From positions 1 through 60,095 of the forward strand of contig JADLEX010000120.1 of NCBI GenBank assembly GCA_020845895.1: a stretch of DNA of 60,095 nucleotides. The letters run 5' to 3'. A program made the position numbers and the translations under genes. The stretch comes from Deltaproteobacteria bacterium. GTDB taxonomy: Bacteria > Lernaellota > Lernaellaia > JACKCT01. The notes beneath the pieces are model-generated. The model saw only the letters and a program-made list of their open reading frames with translations, was not told where the DNA came from and made no database searches. Positions 50,271 through 59,528 of the stretch are shown in pieces. Position 1 is the first letter of the stretch; each line of letters opens with the position of its first letter.

Positions 50271-51581
50271 ATGCGTAGCGACTGCCCCACATGCGGCGCG
50301 GTCGTCGATGCCCACCTCGAGTACGAGCCCGACGGTGCGTTTCTCGTGAAACGGTGCGATGCGCACGGCGAATCGCGGACTCTCTTCACGAAAAACGCTG
50401 AATTCCACCGGCGGGCGCGAGCCCTGAACAATGACGGCCTGTGGCCGGAAGGCGCGCTCGACGTATTTGGCGCCGCGGCGACGCAAATGCTCACGACATT
50501 CGCCATCGACGTCACCACGCGCTGCAACATGACGTGCCCGACGTGCGTGAGCAATGCCGACACCGCCAAGGGATCGGTGGACCGGCCCCTCGACGAGATC
50601 CTCTCGTGGGTGCCGGACTTTTCGAGGGACCGCCGACGATTCCGCCCGAACATCTCGCTCGTCGGCGGCGAGTCGACTCTGCGCGAGGATCTGCCGGACA
50701 TCATTCGCGGGGTCATCGCCAAGGGACTGCTTCCTCGACTGAATTCGAACGGACTCACGTTGCGTAACCCCGAACTGCTCGACCGCCTTTGGGACGCGGG
50801 CCTTCGCTGGGTGATCCTTCAGTTCGACGGATTCACCGGTGTCGGCTCGCAGGAATTTCGCGGCAAAGACCACACGCGCGCCAAGCTGGACGTGGTTGAG
50901 AAACTCGCCTCGCGTGGATTCTTCATTCACCTCGCCGTCATGGTTCAGCAGGGCGTCAACGAAACCGAAGCGGCGGATATCCTGCGTTACGCGCTGGAGC
51001 GGCCCAACGTGCGGCGGGTCTCGTTTTATCCGCGAAGCCGAATCGGCCGTTTCGCCGCGCCCGACGGGGGATTCACCGACGTCGGCGATCTCGTCCGCGA
51101 ACTCGACCGGGGAACGAGCGGAGAACTAACGACCGAGGACCTGCTGGACGCCAAGCGGATCGGGCACTGGATGTACCGTCTGACCCGGCACCCCATGTTC
51201 TTCCAGCGGGCGTGCATTTACCCGTTCCTTCTGTTGGGACATCGCGGGCGCATGATTCCCGTTTCGCGGCTGTTTCGTCCGGCGTGGGCGCTGCGTCACC
51301 CGGGCGCTCTATGGACGATGATCAAGGCTCTACCCGCGCTGTTCCGGCCCGATCACGGCCGCTATCCGGCGAATCTGCTCTACGTGAACATCGAGAAGTT
51401 CTACGACCGCGACGCATTCGATTTCGAGCAGTCTCGAAACTGCCATCACGTCTATCTCACCGACAAGGGCGCGTTTCCCTTCTGCGTGTACAATCAATTC
51501 CATCGCGACAACGCGCCGGTTCCGGTCGATTATCTGGGCGTTCGGGAAGAGGGCCCCGAGTATTCCGCGAAATCCGCCTGA
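50271..51581 (+). CDS. Radical SAM protein resembling tetraether-lipid synthase-type enzymes
   Basis: A 436-residue enzyme. The N-terminal 60 residues form a zinc-ribbon-like module (DCPTCGAVV, then LVKRCDAHGESRTLF), as found in Tes and MJ0619-type radical SAM proteins. The core has DVTTRCNMTCPTCVSNAD with cluster cysteines 85, 89 and 92. A further C-terminal Cys pair lies in NCHHVYLTDKGAFPFCVYN and may bind an extra cluster. Members of this group join or modify lipid chains or methylate pterins, but sequence alone cannot say which. I chose ATG 50271, directly before the first Cys module. The next gene, 142 nt downstream, encodes a GT-C glycosyltransferase. Confidence 0.78.
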   Translation: MRSDCPTCGAVVDAHLEYEPDGAFLVKRCDAHGESRTLFTKNAEFHRRARALNNDGLWPEGALDVFGAAATQMLTTFAIDVTTRCNMTCPTCVSNADTAKGSVDRPLDEILSWVPDFSRDRRRFRPNISLVGGESTLREDLPDIIRGVIAKGLLPRLNSNGLTLRNPELLDRLWDAGLRWVILQFDGFTGVGSQEFRGKDHTRAKLDVVEKLASRGFFIHLAVMVQQGVNETEAADILRYALERPNVRRVSFYPRSRIGRFAAPDGGFTDVGDLVRELDRGTSGELTTEDLLDAKRIGHWMYRLTRHPMFFQRACIYPFLLLGHRGRMIPVSRLFRPAWALRHPGALWTMIKALPALFRPDHGRYPANLLYVNIEKFYDRDAFDFEQSRNCHHVYLTDKGAFPFCVYNQFHRDNAPVPVDYLGVREEGPEYSAKSA

Positions 51582-51723
51582 CCGACCGATTCCTTCATCT
51601 TTCCGGCGACCCCTTCCCGCGCGCTCATCGCACTGATATGTCCTGCGTGATGCTTCCGCGATCTCGCCATGATCTGTTCGGTCCACCACCTCGTGACGGT
51701 GACATCACGCAGCGCGGCGACTC

Positions 51724-53403
51724 ATGAAATCGACGACCCAACACCGACTCTCTCGGATCCTCGCCATCTGCGAGATCTCGCTGCTTCTCGGGTACGTCGC
51801 GATCATCTGGATTTGGAGGTGGCAGCAAATCGGGATCGCACCGGTCGATCCCGACGAGGTGTTCTTTATTGGCGGCGTCGATCGCATGGCACGCGGGCTG
51901 CTCCCCTACATCGATCACGCCGAAGCCCACATGCCGCTCGTTTCGCACCTCCTGGTCCCGCTCTGGAAAGTCGTGCGTGAACAACCCGACTTTCTCGTCC
52001 CCTTTCGGATCCTCGAGTGGTGCGTCGTCGGCTTGGCACAATTCGCGCTGGGAGCCGTCGCGTGGCGATTCGGACGCGTGCGCGCGGGCGCTTGGACGCT
52101 CGGATTGTTGAATGCGTTCGGCTTCGCCCTCGAGCGATCCGTGCAAATCCGTTTCGAACCCTTCGCGACAATTCTCGTGCTCGCGGCGTTCGGTGTCTTC
52201 GCGACGCGCCGGAAACCGGGATTCGGTATCCGCGAAGGCGTTGCCGCTGTTCTCATGGGACTGGCGACGGCGAGCCATGTGAGCGGACCATTCCTCGTCG
52301 CCGCATTTGCCCTGACCCTGCTCGCGCTCGATGGCGGATCGGCGGGGGTCCGAGCGGCGCGATCCTCGATCGCATTTGGGGTCGTCGCCGTCGGGACATG
52401 GCTTGGGGTGTTCGCAATCGTGCTCGGAGGAAGACTCTGGACCGGTCTCGCGGCACTTCGTGACGGCTTCGACTTCGATGCGGTTTATCAAGCAGCGTTG
52501 AAAAGCGATCTGACGTTTTTTCTGCCCGGAATTCTCCGAGAAAGCCCCGTGACGGCGGCGTTATGCATCCTGCTGTTGATCACCGCGCACGACGCGATCC
52601 TGCGTCAGCGCCACCGGGAGCCCGCACTCGTCCTCGCGGTTCTGCTCGCCGACTGCTCCCTAGCCATCGTCCTCACGCGAACTCCGGACTATCCGCAGCG
52701 ATACCTGCCGCTCGCGACCTATGGTGCGCTCGTCGCCGGTCTCGAGGTCGCGCGTCGAACGAAAGTGGCCGTTGAGGGCGTCGCAGGGCGACTTGTTCCG
52801 ATCCTTGCGTTACTGGCCGCGCTCGCCGTCGTGGTTCAGGCTCGATCTGTTCTTTCGGCTCCGAATCTGACCGATCCTGAGTTCGGCGTGAAGCCCGACG
52901 ACGAGCCCGTTCCTCGATTGTCCGACGGATATCGCATTCTTCCGGGTGATCTTTTGCTCTGGTGGGATGCCGGCCGCGCCGCACCCGACGCTTTTCGATC
53001 CCGATCGATCGAAGAATACCGCTCCGTCGTTCGATTCCTGAAAAAGCACTCCGGTCGGGACGACCGCGTTTTCACGGATTGGATGAATCCGCCGATCCGG
53101 GAACTCCCTGCGCTGAACCACCACGGCGGCATGATCGACGTTTTCGAGCGCTCGCGCGAATTGGCGGCATCGCCGGCGGTGCAATCGGCGTATCGGCGAT
53201 ACAATCCCGACTACCGATCGTCCACGCGGGCGGAAGAGTCTTTCGCAATACTGTTTGATCGGACGAATACCCGACTCATCGCCCTCGACGGCAGCATGGG
53301 GCGTGCGTTTCGAAACGACGGAGAGTTCCGTCGCTGGATGACGGAGCGATATGATTTGATGGTGGAACCGCGCAGCGAGATCGTCTTCGCCGTTCGGCGA
53401 TGA
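51724..53403 (+). CDS. GT-C type membrane glycosyltransferase (GT39/ArnT-like)
   Basis: A 559-residue polytopic membrane protein with about ten hydrophobic helices between residues 10 and ~370. The first loop contains VDPDEVFF near residue 40, the acidic motif that GT39/GT83-type enzymes use for catalysis with polyprenyl-phosphate sugars. A periplasmic C-terminal domain follows (~370-559). It would transfer a sugar from a lipid carrier to a lipid or protein on the periplasmic side of the inner membrane. The neighbouring glycan-free context (radical SAM genes) hints at a lipid acceptor, but this is speculative. Confidence 0.8.
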   Translation: MKSTTQHRLSRILAICEISLLLGYVAIIWIWRWQQIGIAPVDPDEVFFIGGVDRMARGLLPYIDHAEAHMPLVSHLLVPLWKVVREQPDFLVPFRILEWCVVGLAQFALGAVAWRFGRVRAGAWTLGLLNAFGFALERSVQIRFEPFATILVLAAFGVFATRRKPGFGIREGVAAVLMGLATASHVSGPFLVAAFALTLLALDGGSAGVRAARSSIAFGVVAVGTWLGVFAIVLGGRLWTGLAALRDGFDFDAVYQAALKSDLTFFLPGILRESPVTAALCILLLITAHDAILRQRHREPALVLAVLLADCSLAIVLTRTPDYPQRYLPLATYGALVAGLEVARRTKVAVEGVAGRLVPILALLAALAVVVQARSVLSAPNLTDPEFGVKPDDEPVPRLSDGYRILPGDLLLWWDAGRAAPDAFRSRSIEEYRSVVRFLKKHSGRDDRVFTDWMNPPIRELPALNHHGGMIDVFERSRELAASPAVQSAYRRYNPDYRSSTRAEESFAILFDRTNTRLIALDGSMGRAFRNDGEFRRWMTERYDLMVEPRSEIVFAVRR

Positions 53404-53426
53404 CATACCCGTGAGAACACCGCGAC

Positions 53427-54821
53427 TCAGTTCGCCAGAACCTTGCGGAAAAAGAAGCGAACGAGAAACGGCAGGGTTTCCGAACGATTCGGCATGCGCG
53501 CGATCAGGCGATACAGCCGCGACGGACGAAGGTAGAACTTCAGATACGCTGTGCGCCTCGCACGATTGAGCGTCTTCAGCGGGATCTCGCTCAGGTTGTT
53601 AGCGTCGTCCCAGAAGGACTGAAAGGTCTCTCCCACGGGCGTGTCGACGCCGAGGTTTCGCGCCATTTTCTCCATGGGTGTGCCCGCGTAGGGCGTGGCG
53701 CGATAGAGCCCGAAAGTATCGAGCTTCGAAGTCGCAGCGAAGCGAATCGTTTCGCGCATCTCCGACGCGGTTTCGGTCGGCAGCCCGATGATGAAATTGC
53801 CGTGCGCCGAGATGCCGAGGCTCGACGCCTTGCGGATGACGTGCTTCGCCTTTTCCAGATTCAGGTTCTTTTTCATCGTTTTTTGAAGACGCGGCGACGC
53901 GGTTTCGACCGCGATCATCACACGGTACACACCCGCTCGTGCCATCAGTTCGAGCATGTCGTCCGTCGCGAGGTTCGCATGGAAACCGTTGGGAATCGCC
54001 ATCGGCACGCGCAGGCCCTTCGCGAGCAGGGACTCGAAGATGTTGCGCACGCGATCCGGATCGAGATTGAACAGATCGTCGATGACGAGAATGTCGCGGA
54101 CGCCGTGCTTACGCACGAGTTCTTCGATCATGGAGACGACATAACCGGCGGAACGCGGGCGATACCCGTGGCCCATCGATACGTGGCACCAGGCGCAGTG
54201 GTAGGGGCATCCGCGCGCGGTTTCGATCGCCATGTATCGCGGGTGCCTGCTGATGATGCTGATGCGCGGCAGTCCTTCGTACGCACCGACGTCGATGAGA
54301 TCCCAGGCCGGCATCGGCCAGCGGTCGAGGTTCGCCTCGAAGGGCCGCTCGGGATTCTCGCGCACGCTTTCGCCGTCAAGAAACGCGAGACCGGGAATAT
54401 CGCGAAATTCCGAATTCGACTCCAGCGCTCGGATCAGGTCGAGGAACGTCTGTTCCCCCTCGCCGACCACCGCGTAATCCACGTCCGGGTTCGCCGCCAC
54501 GTCGCGACCGTAGAGCGTTGCGTGAATCCCGCCGCAGACGATCTTCACGTCGCGACGTTTCGCTTTCATTCGCGTCGCAAGATCGTACATGACCGGGGCG
54601 TCGAGTCCGTGCGCGCTGAATCCCACGATTTCCGGAGTGAACTCGTCGAACGCGCGCATCGGCGCTTCGAGATCCCGCCATTTCGGGCGCATGTCGTGGA
54701 GACGCACGTCGGCATTGGCTTCCGATCGAAGTACCGACGCAATGTGCATAAGCCCCAGCGGCTGCGAGCGTTCGACGTGTCGCTCGTGACTGGCGGCCTG
54801 GACGAGCAGAACGCGCGTCAT
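53427..54821 (-). CDS. B12-binding domain radical SAM protein (array copy 1)
   Basis: A 464-residue protein. The N-terminal ~150 residues form the B12-binding-type domain (PLGLMHIASVLRSEA, IVCGGIHATLYGRDVA, DYAVVGEGEQTFLDL). The radical SAM core has ARGCPYHCAWCHVSMG near residues 203-212 and IAVETASPRLQKTMKKN. The C-terminus has the KFYLRPSRLYRLIARMPNR pattern shared by the whole array. It is the last gene of the run on the minus strand, 22 nt after the stop of the next copy, so the two are surely cotranscribed. It converges with the GT-C gene (23 nt between stops). The substrate is unknown. Confidence 0.88.
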   Translation of the reverse strand: MTRVLLVQAASHERHVERSQPLGLMHIASVLRSEANADVRLHDMRPKWRDLEAPMRAFDEFTPEIVGFSAHGLDAPVMYDLATRMKAKRRDVKIVCGGIHATLYGRDVAANPDVDYAVVGEGEQTFLDLIRALESNSEFRDIPGLAFLDGESVRENPERPFEANLDRWPMPAWDLIDVGAYEGLPRISIISRHPRYMAIETARGCPYHCAWCHVSMGHGYRPRSAGYVVSMIEELVRKHGVRDILVIDDLFNLDPDRVRNIFESLLAKGLRVPMAIPNGFHANLATDDMLELMARAGVYRVMIAVETASPRLQKTMKKNLNLEKAKHVIRKASSLGISAHGNFIIGLPTETASEMRETIRFAATSKLDTFGLYRATPYAGTPMEKMARNLGVDTPVGETFQSFWDDANNLSEIPLKTLNRARRTAYLKFYLRPSRLYRLIARMPNRSETLPFLVRFFFRKVLAN

Positions 54822-54843
54822 GAGCGCGCACTTTCCCCGCGCT

Positions 54844-56238
54844 TCACCACATCAGCGCCTTTCGCACCCACATGCCGAAGAGTTGGGGCAGGAGCCGTCG
54901 ACGATTGGGGAGCGCGGAGACGATCGAAAGGATGCGCCGGGGCGAAAGGTAGAATCGTCGATACGCCTGGCGTTTCAGGCGATTGAGGACGCCGTCGGGC
55001 ACGAGCGAAACGTTGACCGCGTTGGACTGGTGAAACTCCATGGTTTCCAGATCGTTTCCGGGGTCCTGTCCGACACTCGCTGCGATTTCGTGAAGGTCGG
55101 TACCCTTGAACGGGATCACGCGGTAAAACGCGGCGGTGTGGAGGCGCGACTTGAGGGCGAAGTCCACCGTCGCGCGGGCCTCGTCCTCGGTCTCCGTCGG
55201 GAAGCCGAGCATGAACGACGCGTGCACCATCACGCCCTGTTTGCGCGTGAACTCGATGATGTGCCGGAGTTTTTCGAGCTTGTTGTTTTTGTGAATGAGC
55301 TTTTGAAGGCGATTCGACGCCGTCTCGACGGCGTACATGCAACGGAACATGCCCGCCTGCTTGAGCAGCAGAACGCTCTCCTCCGTCATGATGTCGCCGC
55401 GCAGTCCGATGGGAAAGCTCATGCCGATCTTGAGACCCCGGTCGATGATGAGCCGCGCGATCTCGTTGACGCGTTTCGCGTCGGCGTTGAACAGGTCGTC
55501 CATGATGACGAAATCGCCGACCCCGTACTCGTTCACCAGATGCTCCATCTCGTCCACGACGTTCTCGGGCGATCGCTTGCGCCAGCGCTTTCCCAGCGTC
55601 GTGTGGCAATACGAGCAGTGGTAGGGGCACCCGCGGCTGGTGACGATGGCGGCGTAACGCCGATGCGCGTAAATCACGCCGCATCGCGGGATGTCGTAGT
55701 ACCGGTCGAGATCGAGCAAATCAAACGCGGGATAAGGGACGTTGTCGAGATCCGTGATCCAATGGGCCGACGCGTTTCGCAGCGGACCATTGGGTCCTCG
55801 CCGAATGAGATTCGGAACGTCCTCGAAATTCTGCCGCCCTCGCAGCGCCTCGACGAGCATGCCCATCGCCTGCTCGCCCTCGTGCGTGACGACGTAATCG
55901 ACCGGCATGCGTTGCAGAGACTCTTCGCCGTAGTTGGTCGCGTGAGCGCCGCCGACAACCATCGGCGTATTCGGAAACGCCTCGCGCAGCCGATCGGCGA
56001 GAAGAGCCAGAGCCGGCGCATCGGGGGTCATCCCCGACAGGCCGATGAGGTCCGGTCGAAACGCGCGCGCCTGTTCGACCGCCGGCGCCGCGTCCTGAAC
56101 GCCGAGTTGCATGTCGAAGAACCCGACCTCGCACGAGAAGCGTTCGCGCAGCCATGAGGCGAGGTAGAGCGGGCCGAGCGGCATCGAGCGCTCGGTTTCG
56201 GGGGAATATCGAGCGGACTGAATCAGGAAGACCCGCAT
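54844..56238 (-). CDS. B12-binding domain radical SAM protein (array copy 2)
   Basis: A 464-residue protein of the same length and layout as copy 1. It has the B12-binding-type domain (PLGPLYLASWLRERF, MVVGGAHATNYGEES), the cluster motif in SRGCPYHCSYCHTTLGK near residue 205, YAVETASNRLQKLIHKNN, and a C-terminal YRRFYLSPRRILSIVSALPNR. It is the closest relative of the truncated copy at the right edge, which shares MHG/VHxSFxLGFPTET-type stretches. It is separated by 137 nt from the upstream copy, so a promoter could lie there. The substrate is unknown. Confidence 0.88.
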   Translation of the reverse strand: MRVFLIQSARYSPETERSMPLGPLYLASWLRERFSCEVGFFDMQLGVQDAAPAVEQARAFRPDLIGLSGMTPDAPALALLADRLREAFPNTPMVVGGAHATNYGEESLQRMPVDYVVTHEGEQAMGMLVEALRGRQNFEDVPNLIRRGPNGPLRNASAHWITDLDNVPYPAFDLLDLDRYYDIPRCGVIYAHRRYAAIVTSRGCPYHCSYCHTTLGKRWRKRSPENVVDEMEHLVNEYGVGDFVIMDDLFNADAKRVNEIARLIIDRGLKIGMSFPIGLRGDIMTEESVLLLKQAGMFRCMYAVETASNRLQKLIHKNNKLEKLRHIIEFTRKQGVMVHASFMLGFPTETEDEARATVDFALKSRLHTAAFYRVIPFKGTDLHEIAASVGQDPGNDLETMEFHQSNAVNVSLVPDGVLNRLKRQAYRRFYLSPRRILSIVSALPNRRRLLPQLFGMWVRKALMW

Positions 56239-56375
56239 GGGCTCCGCGTGGCGGCTCCTTTCAATGACGAATGTACCCCGAAAAGTTAGCGCCGAACCGA
56301 TTTACGCACAATGAAGCAGACTACCGAAAACGCGGTTCCGGCGAAGATTCGGCCGCCTTCCGGCCGGCCCGGCGG

Positions 56376-57860
56376 TCAACTCGCGGTCGCGGTGCCGGCC
56401 ACCGATTGCGCCTTGCTTGGGCCAAACCCGCGAATCAGAACCGCGAGACCCGACAAGCCGCGTCGAAGATCACGCCAGGATCTGAGAGAACGCAGTCGGT
56501 CCAAGACGTAGCCCGGCCGCAGCGAGAAGGCCCGATAGAATTTCAGGAGTTCGTATTCCAGCTCGGCATCGGACAGGACCTCGCTGCCCAGTGGCGGAAC
56601 GAAGCTTCCCGAAGGACTGCGCGCGAATTCCTTCCAGTAATCGGTGGCGATCCGGCCGTCCGCGAGCGCGTCGTCGTACAGTCGCGTCGCGGGATACGGA
56701 ACGTACAGCGCGGCGTGAACCATTTCCGGCCCCAGTCGGACTGCCGTTCGCAGGCTTCGCCGAATCTGCGCGCGCGATTCACCCGGATTCCCGAGCATGA
56801 AATAGGCGATGGTGCGCAGGCCCACCTTATGCGCCATGGCGAAGCTCTCGCGGACCGCGTCGAGGCCCGTTTTTCGTCCGAGGTTCTTCAACACATCCTT
56901 GTCGCCCGATTCCACGCCGAACGTCACCAGATCGCAGCCCGCCGAACGCATTTCTGCGAGCGTCGTCTCGTCAACCATGCCCGGCGTCACGCGCGCCATC
57001 CACGGAATACCAAGCCCCTTTCGCGCAATTTCGCGGCAAATACCGTGAACCCGGTCCTTTCGAACCGTGAAGAGTTCGTCATAGAACATCAGGTAACGCA
57101 CGCCGAGGCCCGCCGCGTAGGCCATCTCCTCCGCGACGCGCTCCGGGCTGCTTGCGCGCCATGTCTTGCCGGTCGGCGACAGCGCGCAGTAGTGGCAGTG
57201 AAACGGACACCCGCGGCTCGTGACCATGATTCCCACGGGAGCGAGTCGCGTGATGAGCGAAGAGTATCGTTCGATGGGCGCCAGATCCCACGCGGGCATC
57301 GGGAAACGGTCGAGGTCGCGGACCGCGGGCGCTGGGGTGAAGCCCTCGGCGCTCATGCCGGACGCCAGCACGCCGGGTATTTCCGCGGATGCGACGGACT
57401 CGAATCCCCCGTCTCGCCATGCGGCGAGCAGTCGCGGTAGCGATTCCTCGGCCTCGCCCGAGAGAATCATGTCCACCTCGGGTTGCGCGAGGGTTTCGGT
57501 TGGATAGATGAACGGCTGCACGCCCCCGACGACGACCTTCGCACGTGGCGCGCCTGCTCTCGCGGCCCGAGCGGTCGCGAGCGCATCAAGATAGGTGAAG
57601 GTCGTACTCGAAATGCCGACCAAGTCGGGTTGCCGACGCTCGACCTCGTGCGCGATCTCGACATCGGAGAGACCGAGCGCATGCGCGTCGAGCAGCGAGA
57701 CATTCCATCCGACGACTTCGCGCGCCGAGGCCGCGGGATAGAGGATGCTGATCGGCGGATTCACGCCGCGAAGGTCTTCGATGGACGCGGGGAGGTTCGA
57801 GCGCGGAACACGCCGCTCGGGCGGATTGACGAACAGAACGTGAAGCGGCGAATTGCTCAT
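56376..57860 (-). CDS. B12-binding domain radical SAM protein (array copy 3)
   Basis: A 494-residue protein. The B12-binding-type domain covers the first ~160 residues (PPISILYPAASAREV, VVVGGVQPFIYPTETL, DMILSGEAEESLPRLL). Cluster cysteines lie in SRGCPFHCHYCALSPTGK near residues 217-226. FGVESGDKDVLKNLGRKTG follows, and the C-terminus has KFYRAFSLRPGYVLDRL. It starts 10 nt after the stop of copy 4. Sequence similarity to the other copies is clear in the motifs but lower elsewhere, so it probably differs in substrate. Confidence 0.88.
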   Translation of the reverse strand: MSNSPLHVLFVNPPERRVPRSNLPASIEDLRGVNPPISILYPAASAREVVGWNVSLLDAHALGLSDVEIAHEVERRQPDLVGISSTTFTYLDALATARAARAGAPRAKVVVGGVQPFIYPTETLAQPEVDMILSGEAEESLPRLLAAWRDGGFESVASAEIPGVLASGMSAEGFTPAPAVRDLDRFPMPAWDLAPIERYSSLITRLAPVGIMVTSRGCPFHCHYCALSPTGKTWRASSPERVAEEMAYAAGLGVRYLMFYDELFTVRKDRVHGICREIARKGLGIPWMARVTPGMVDETTLAEMRSAGCDLVTFGVESGDKDVLKNLGRKTGLDAVRESFAMAHKVGLRTIAYFMLGNPGESRAQIRRSLRTAVRLGPEMVHAALYVPYPATRLYDDALADGRIATDYWKEFARSPSGSFVPPLGSEVLSDAELEYELLKFYRAFSLRPGYVLDRLRSLRSWRDLRRGLSGLAVLIRGFGPSKAQSVAGTATAS

Positions 57861-57870
57861 CGGCGGAGCT

Positions 57871-59346
57871 TTACCCGATCGAGGACGGTTCGGTCGCGGG
57901 TCCCATCAACACCGTGTTCGATGGGGATTTGGAGCCGAGCGACTTCCGGGCCATGGTCAACAGAACACCGAGTCCCTGAAGGACAGTTTTCAACTCGCGT
58001 TTCGGGTGCCGCAACATGCGCAGGAAACGGCGCGCCACGGTCGCGGGGCGGAAGTAGAATGACAAATTCGCCCAACGGACGAGCGCTCGCATCTGGGCTT
58101 CGGTGTACTTCGCCTCGAACAGCAGCTTTTCGGTGTCGATCGAGTAATCCTCCCAAGAGGAGTGATGGATACGCCGGGCACGGTCGAGGTCATCGAAGAG
58201 CGGGCTGCCCGGCAGCGGCTTGAAGACATTGAACGACACAAGATCGGGCGCAAGCCGGATCGCGTCGCGAACAGTCTTTTTGCAATCGTTCATGTCCTGC
58301 CACGGAAAACCGAGGATGAAGTTGACCTTCGCCTCGATGCCGTGGCGGCGTGTCATGCGGACGGCCGATCGGGCTTCCTCGAAGCAAATGTTCTTCTTCA
58401 GGTTCTTGAGTTCCGCATCGTCCGTGGACTCCACCCCGTACGTAATGTGGTAGCAACCCGCCCGGCTCATCAGCCGCAGCATCTCGGCGTCCACGCGGTC
58501 GACCCGGCTGAAACAGTTCCAGGTGATATCCACGCCGCGATCGAGAATTGCCTCGCACAGCGCGGCGATCTTCTTCGGCGCGACCGTTGGACCTTCGTCT
58601 TCCAGACGGAAATCGCGAATTCCAAAACTACGGTCGCACTCCCCGACCTCGGCCAGAAAGTTTTCGGGGCTGCGGAAACGCACCCGATCGAGAAAGACCG
58701 ACTTTGAACAGTAAGTGCATTTGTAGGGGCAGCCGCGCGAATACAGGATGCCGGTGGACGGCAGGCGGTAGTAGTTGCCCGGATCGGGCATGTATGACGC
58801 GACGGGGATGAGTGTTCGGTCGGGAAACGGCAGGTCGTCCAGTTGAGACTCGGCCGCCCTCACCGGTCCAAGTCGGACCTCGTCGTCCACGCGCCGCGCG
58901 AGTCCGTCGATCGCAGGAACTTCATCGAGGTCTCGGAGAGCCCGTGCCAGTTCGACGACCGTCGCCTCCCCCTCGCCGACCGCAACGTAGTCGAACGCCG
59001 ATTCCTCACGAAGTGTACGCTCCGGCAGCGCCGAGGCATGAAAGCCGCCGAGGATCGTTGCGGTCCGGGGATTCGCCTCCTTCGCGAGCGCGGCGAGACG
59101 CGACGCAAATTCCACGTTGTGTGTGTATGCCGTCAGCCCGACAAGATCCGGCTGGAAATCGAACACCGCGCGTGAATATTCGGCGTCGCTGAGATTTCGA
59201 AACGCCAGATCGAGAATCCCGACGTCGGGGAATCCCGCATGTTTCAGCGACGAAGCGAGGTACGCGAGCGATAGTGGAATTTCCTGCCCGCCCAGCGCGA
59301 GCAGCCCCCGCGAGGTATTCGGAGGTTGGATGAGCAGGATCTTCAT
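57871..59346 (-). CDS. B12-binding domain radical SAM protein (array copy 4)
   Basis: A 491-residue protein. MKILLIQPPNTSRGLLALGG and EIPLSLAYLASSLKHAGF open the B12-binding-type domain, and TILGGFHASALPE plus DYVAVGEGEATVVEL complete it. The radical SAM motif is SRGCPYKCTYCSKSVF near residues 204-211, and YGVESTDDAELKNLKKN follows. The C-terminus has LSFYFRPATVARRFLRML. ATG 59346 is chosen because the domain begins there; the frame extends 43 codons further without domain content. A candidate promoter lies 84 nt upstream. It is the first gene of the pair with copy 3. Confidence 0.86.
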   Translation of the reverse strand: MKILLIQPPNTSRGLLALGGQEIPLSLAYLASSLKHAGFPDVGILDLAFRNLSDAEYSRAVFDFQPDLVGLTAYTHNVEFASRLAALAKEANPRTATILGGFHASALPERTLREESAFDYVAVGEGEATVVELARALRDLDEVPAIDGLARRVDDEVRLGPVRAAESQLDDLPFPDRTLIPVASYMPDPGNYYRLPSTGILYSRGCPYKCTYCSKSVFLDRVRFRSPENFLAEVGECDRSFGIRDFRLEDEGPTVAPKKIAALCEAILDRGVDITWNCFSRVDRVDAEMLRLMSRAGCYHITYGVESTDDAELKNLKKNICFEEARSAVRMTRRHGIEAKVNFILGFPWQDMNDCKKTVRDAIRLAPDLVSFNVFKPLPGSPLFDDLDRARRIHHSSWEDYSIDTEKLLFEAKYTEAQMRALVRWANLSFYFRPATVARRFLRMLRHPKRELKTVLQGLGVLLTMARKSLGSKSPSNTVLMGPATEPSSIG

Positions 59347-59429
59347 GCGTCGAGTAGGGTCGGACCGCGATTTCGGTGTCATCACCGACGCGCGACCGAC
59401 CGATCGCCTCCGAAAGACAGCTTGACGTA

Positions 59430-59457
59430 ATCTTAACGCGAAGCGGGAAAACGACAA
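59430..59457 (-). promoter_or_regulatory. Candidate promoter for radical SAM copies 4 and 3
   Basis: On the minus strand TTGTCG (59452-59457, 4/6) and TAAGAT (59430-59435, 4/6) are 16 nt apart, in the 182-nt gap between array copies 4 and 5. Confidence 0.35.
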
Positions 59458-59528
59458 CGGGGGAAAGCCCACCAAGCTCTCTCATCGTGGCCAGGAATCC
59501 GCGGCGGTCGCCCCGAAGCCTTCAACCT

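Noticed and set aside
56320-56375. GC-rich hairpin downstream of radical SAM copy 3 as terminator
   Set aside because: The stem is only about 5 bp and no T-run follows on the minus strand.
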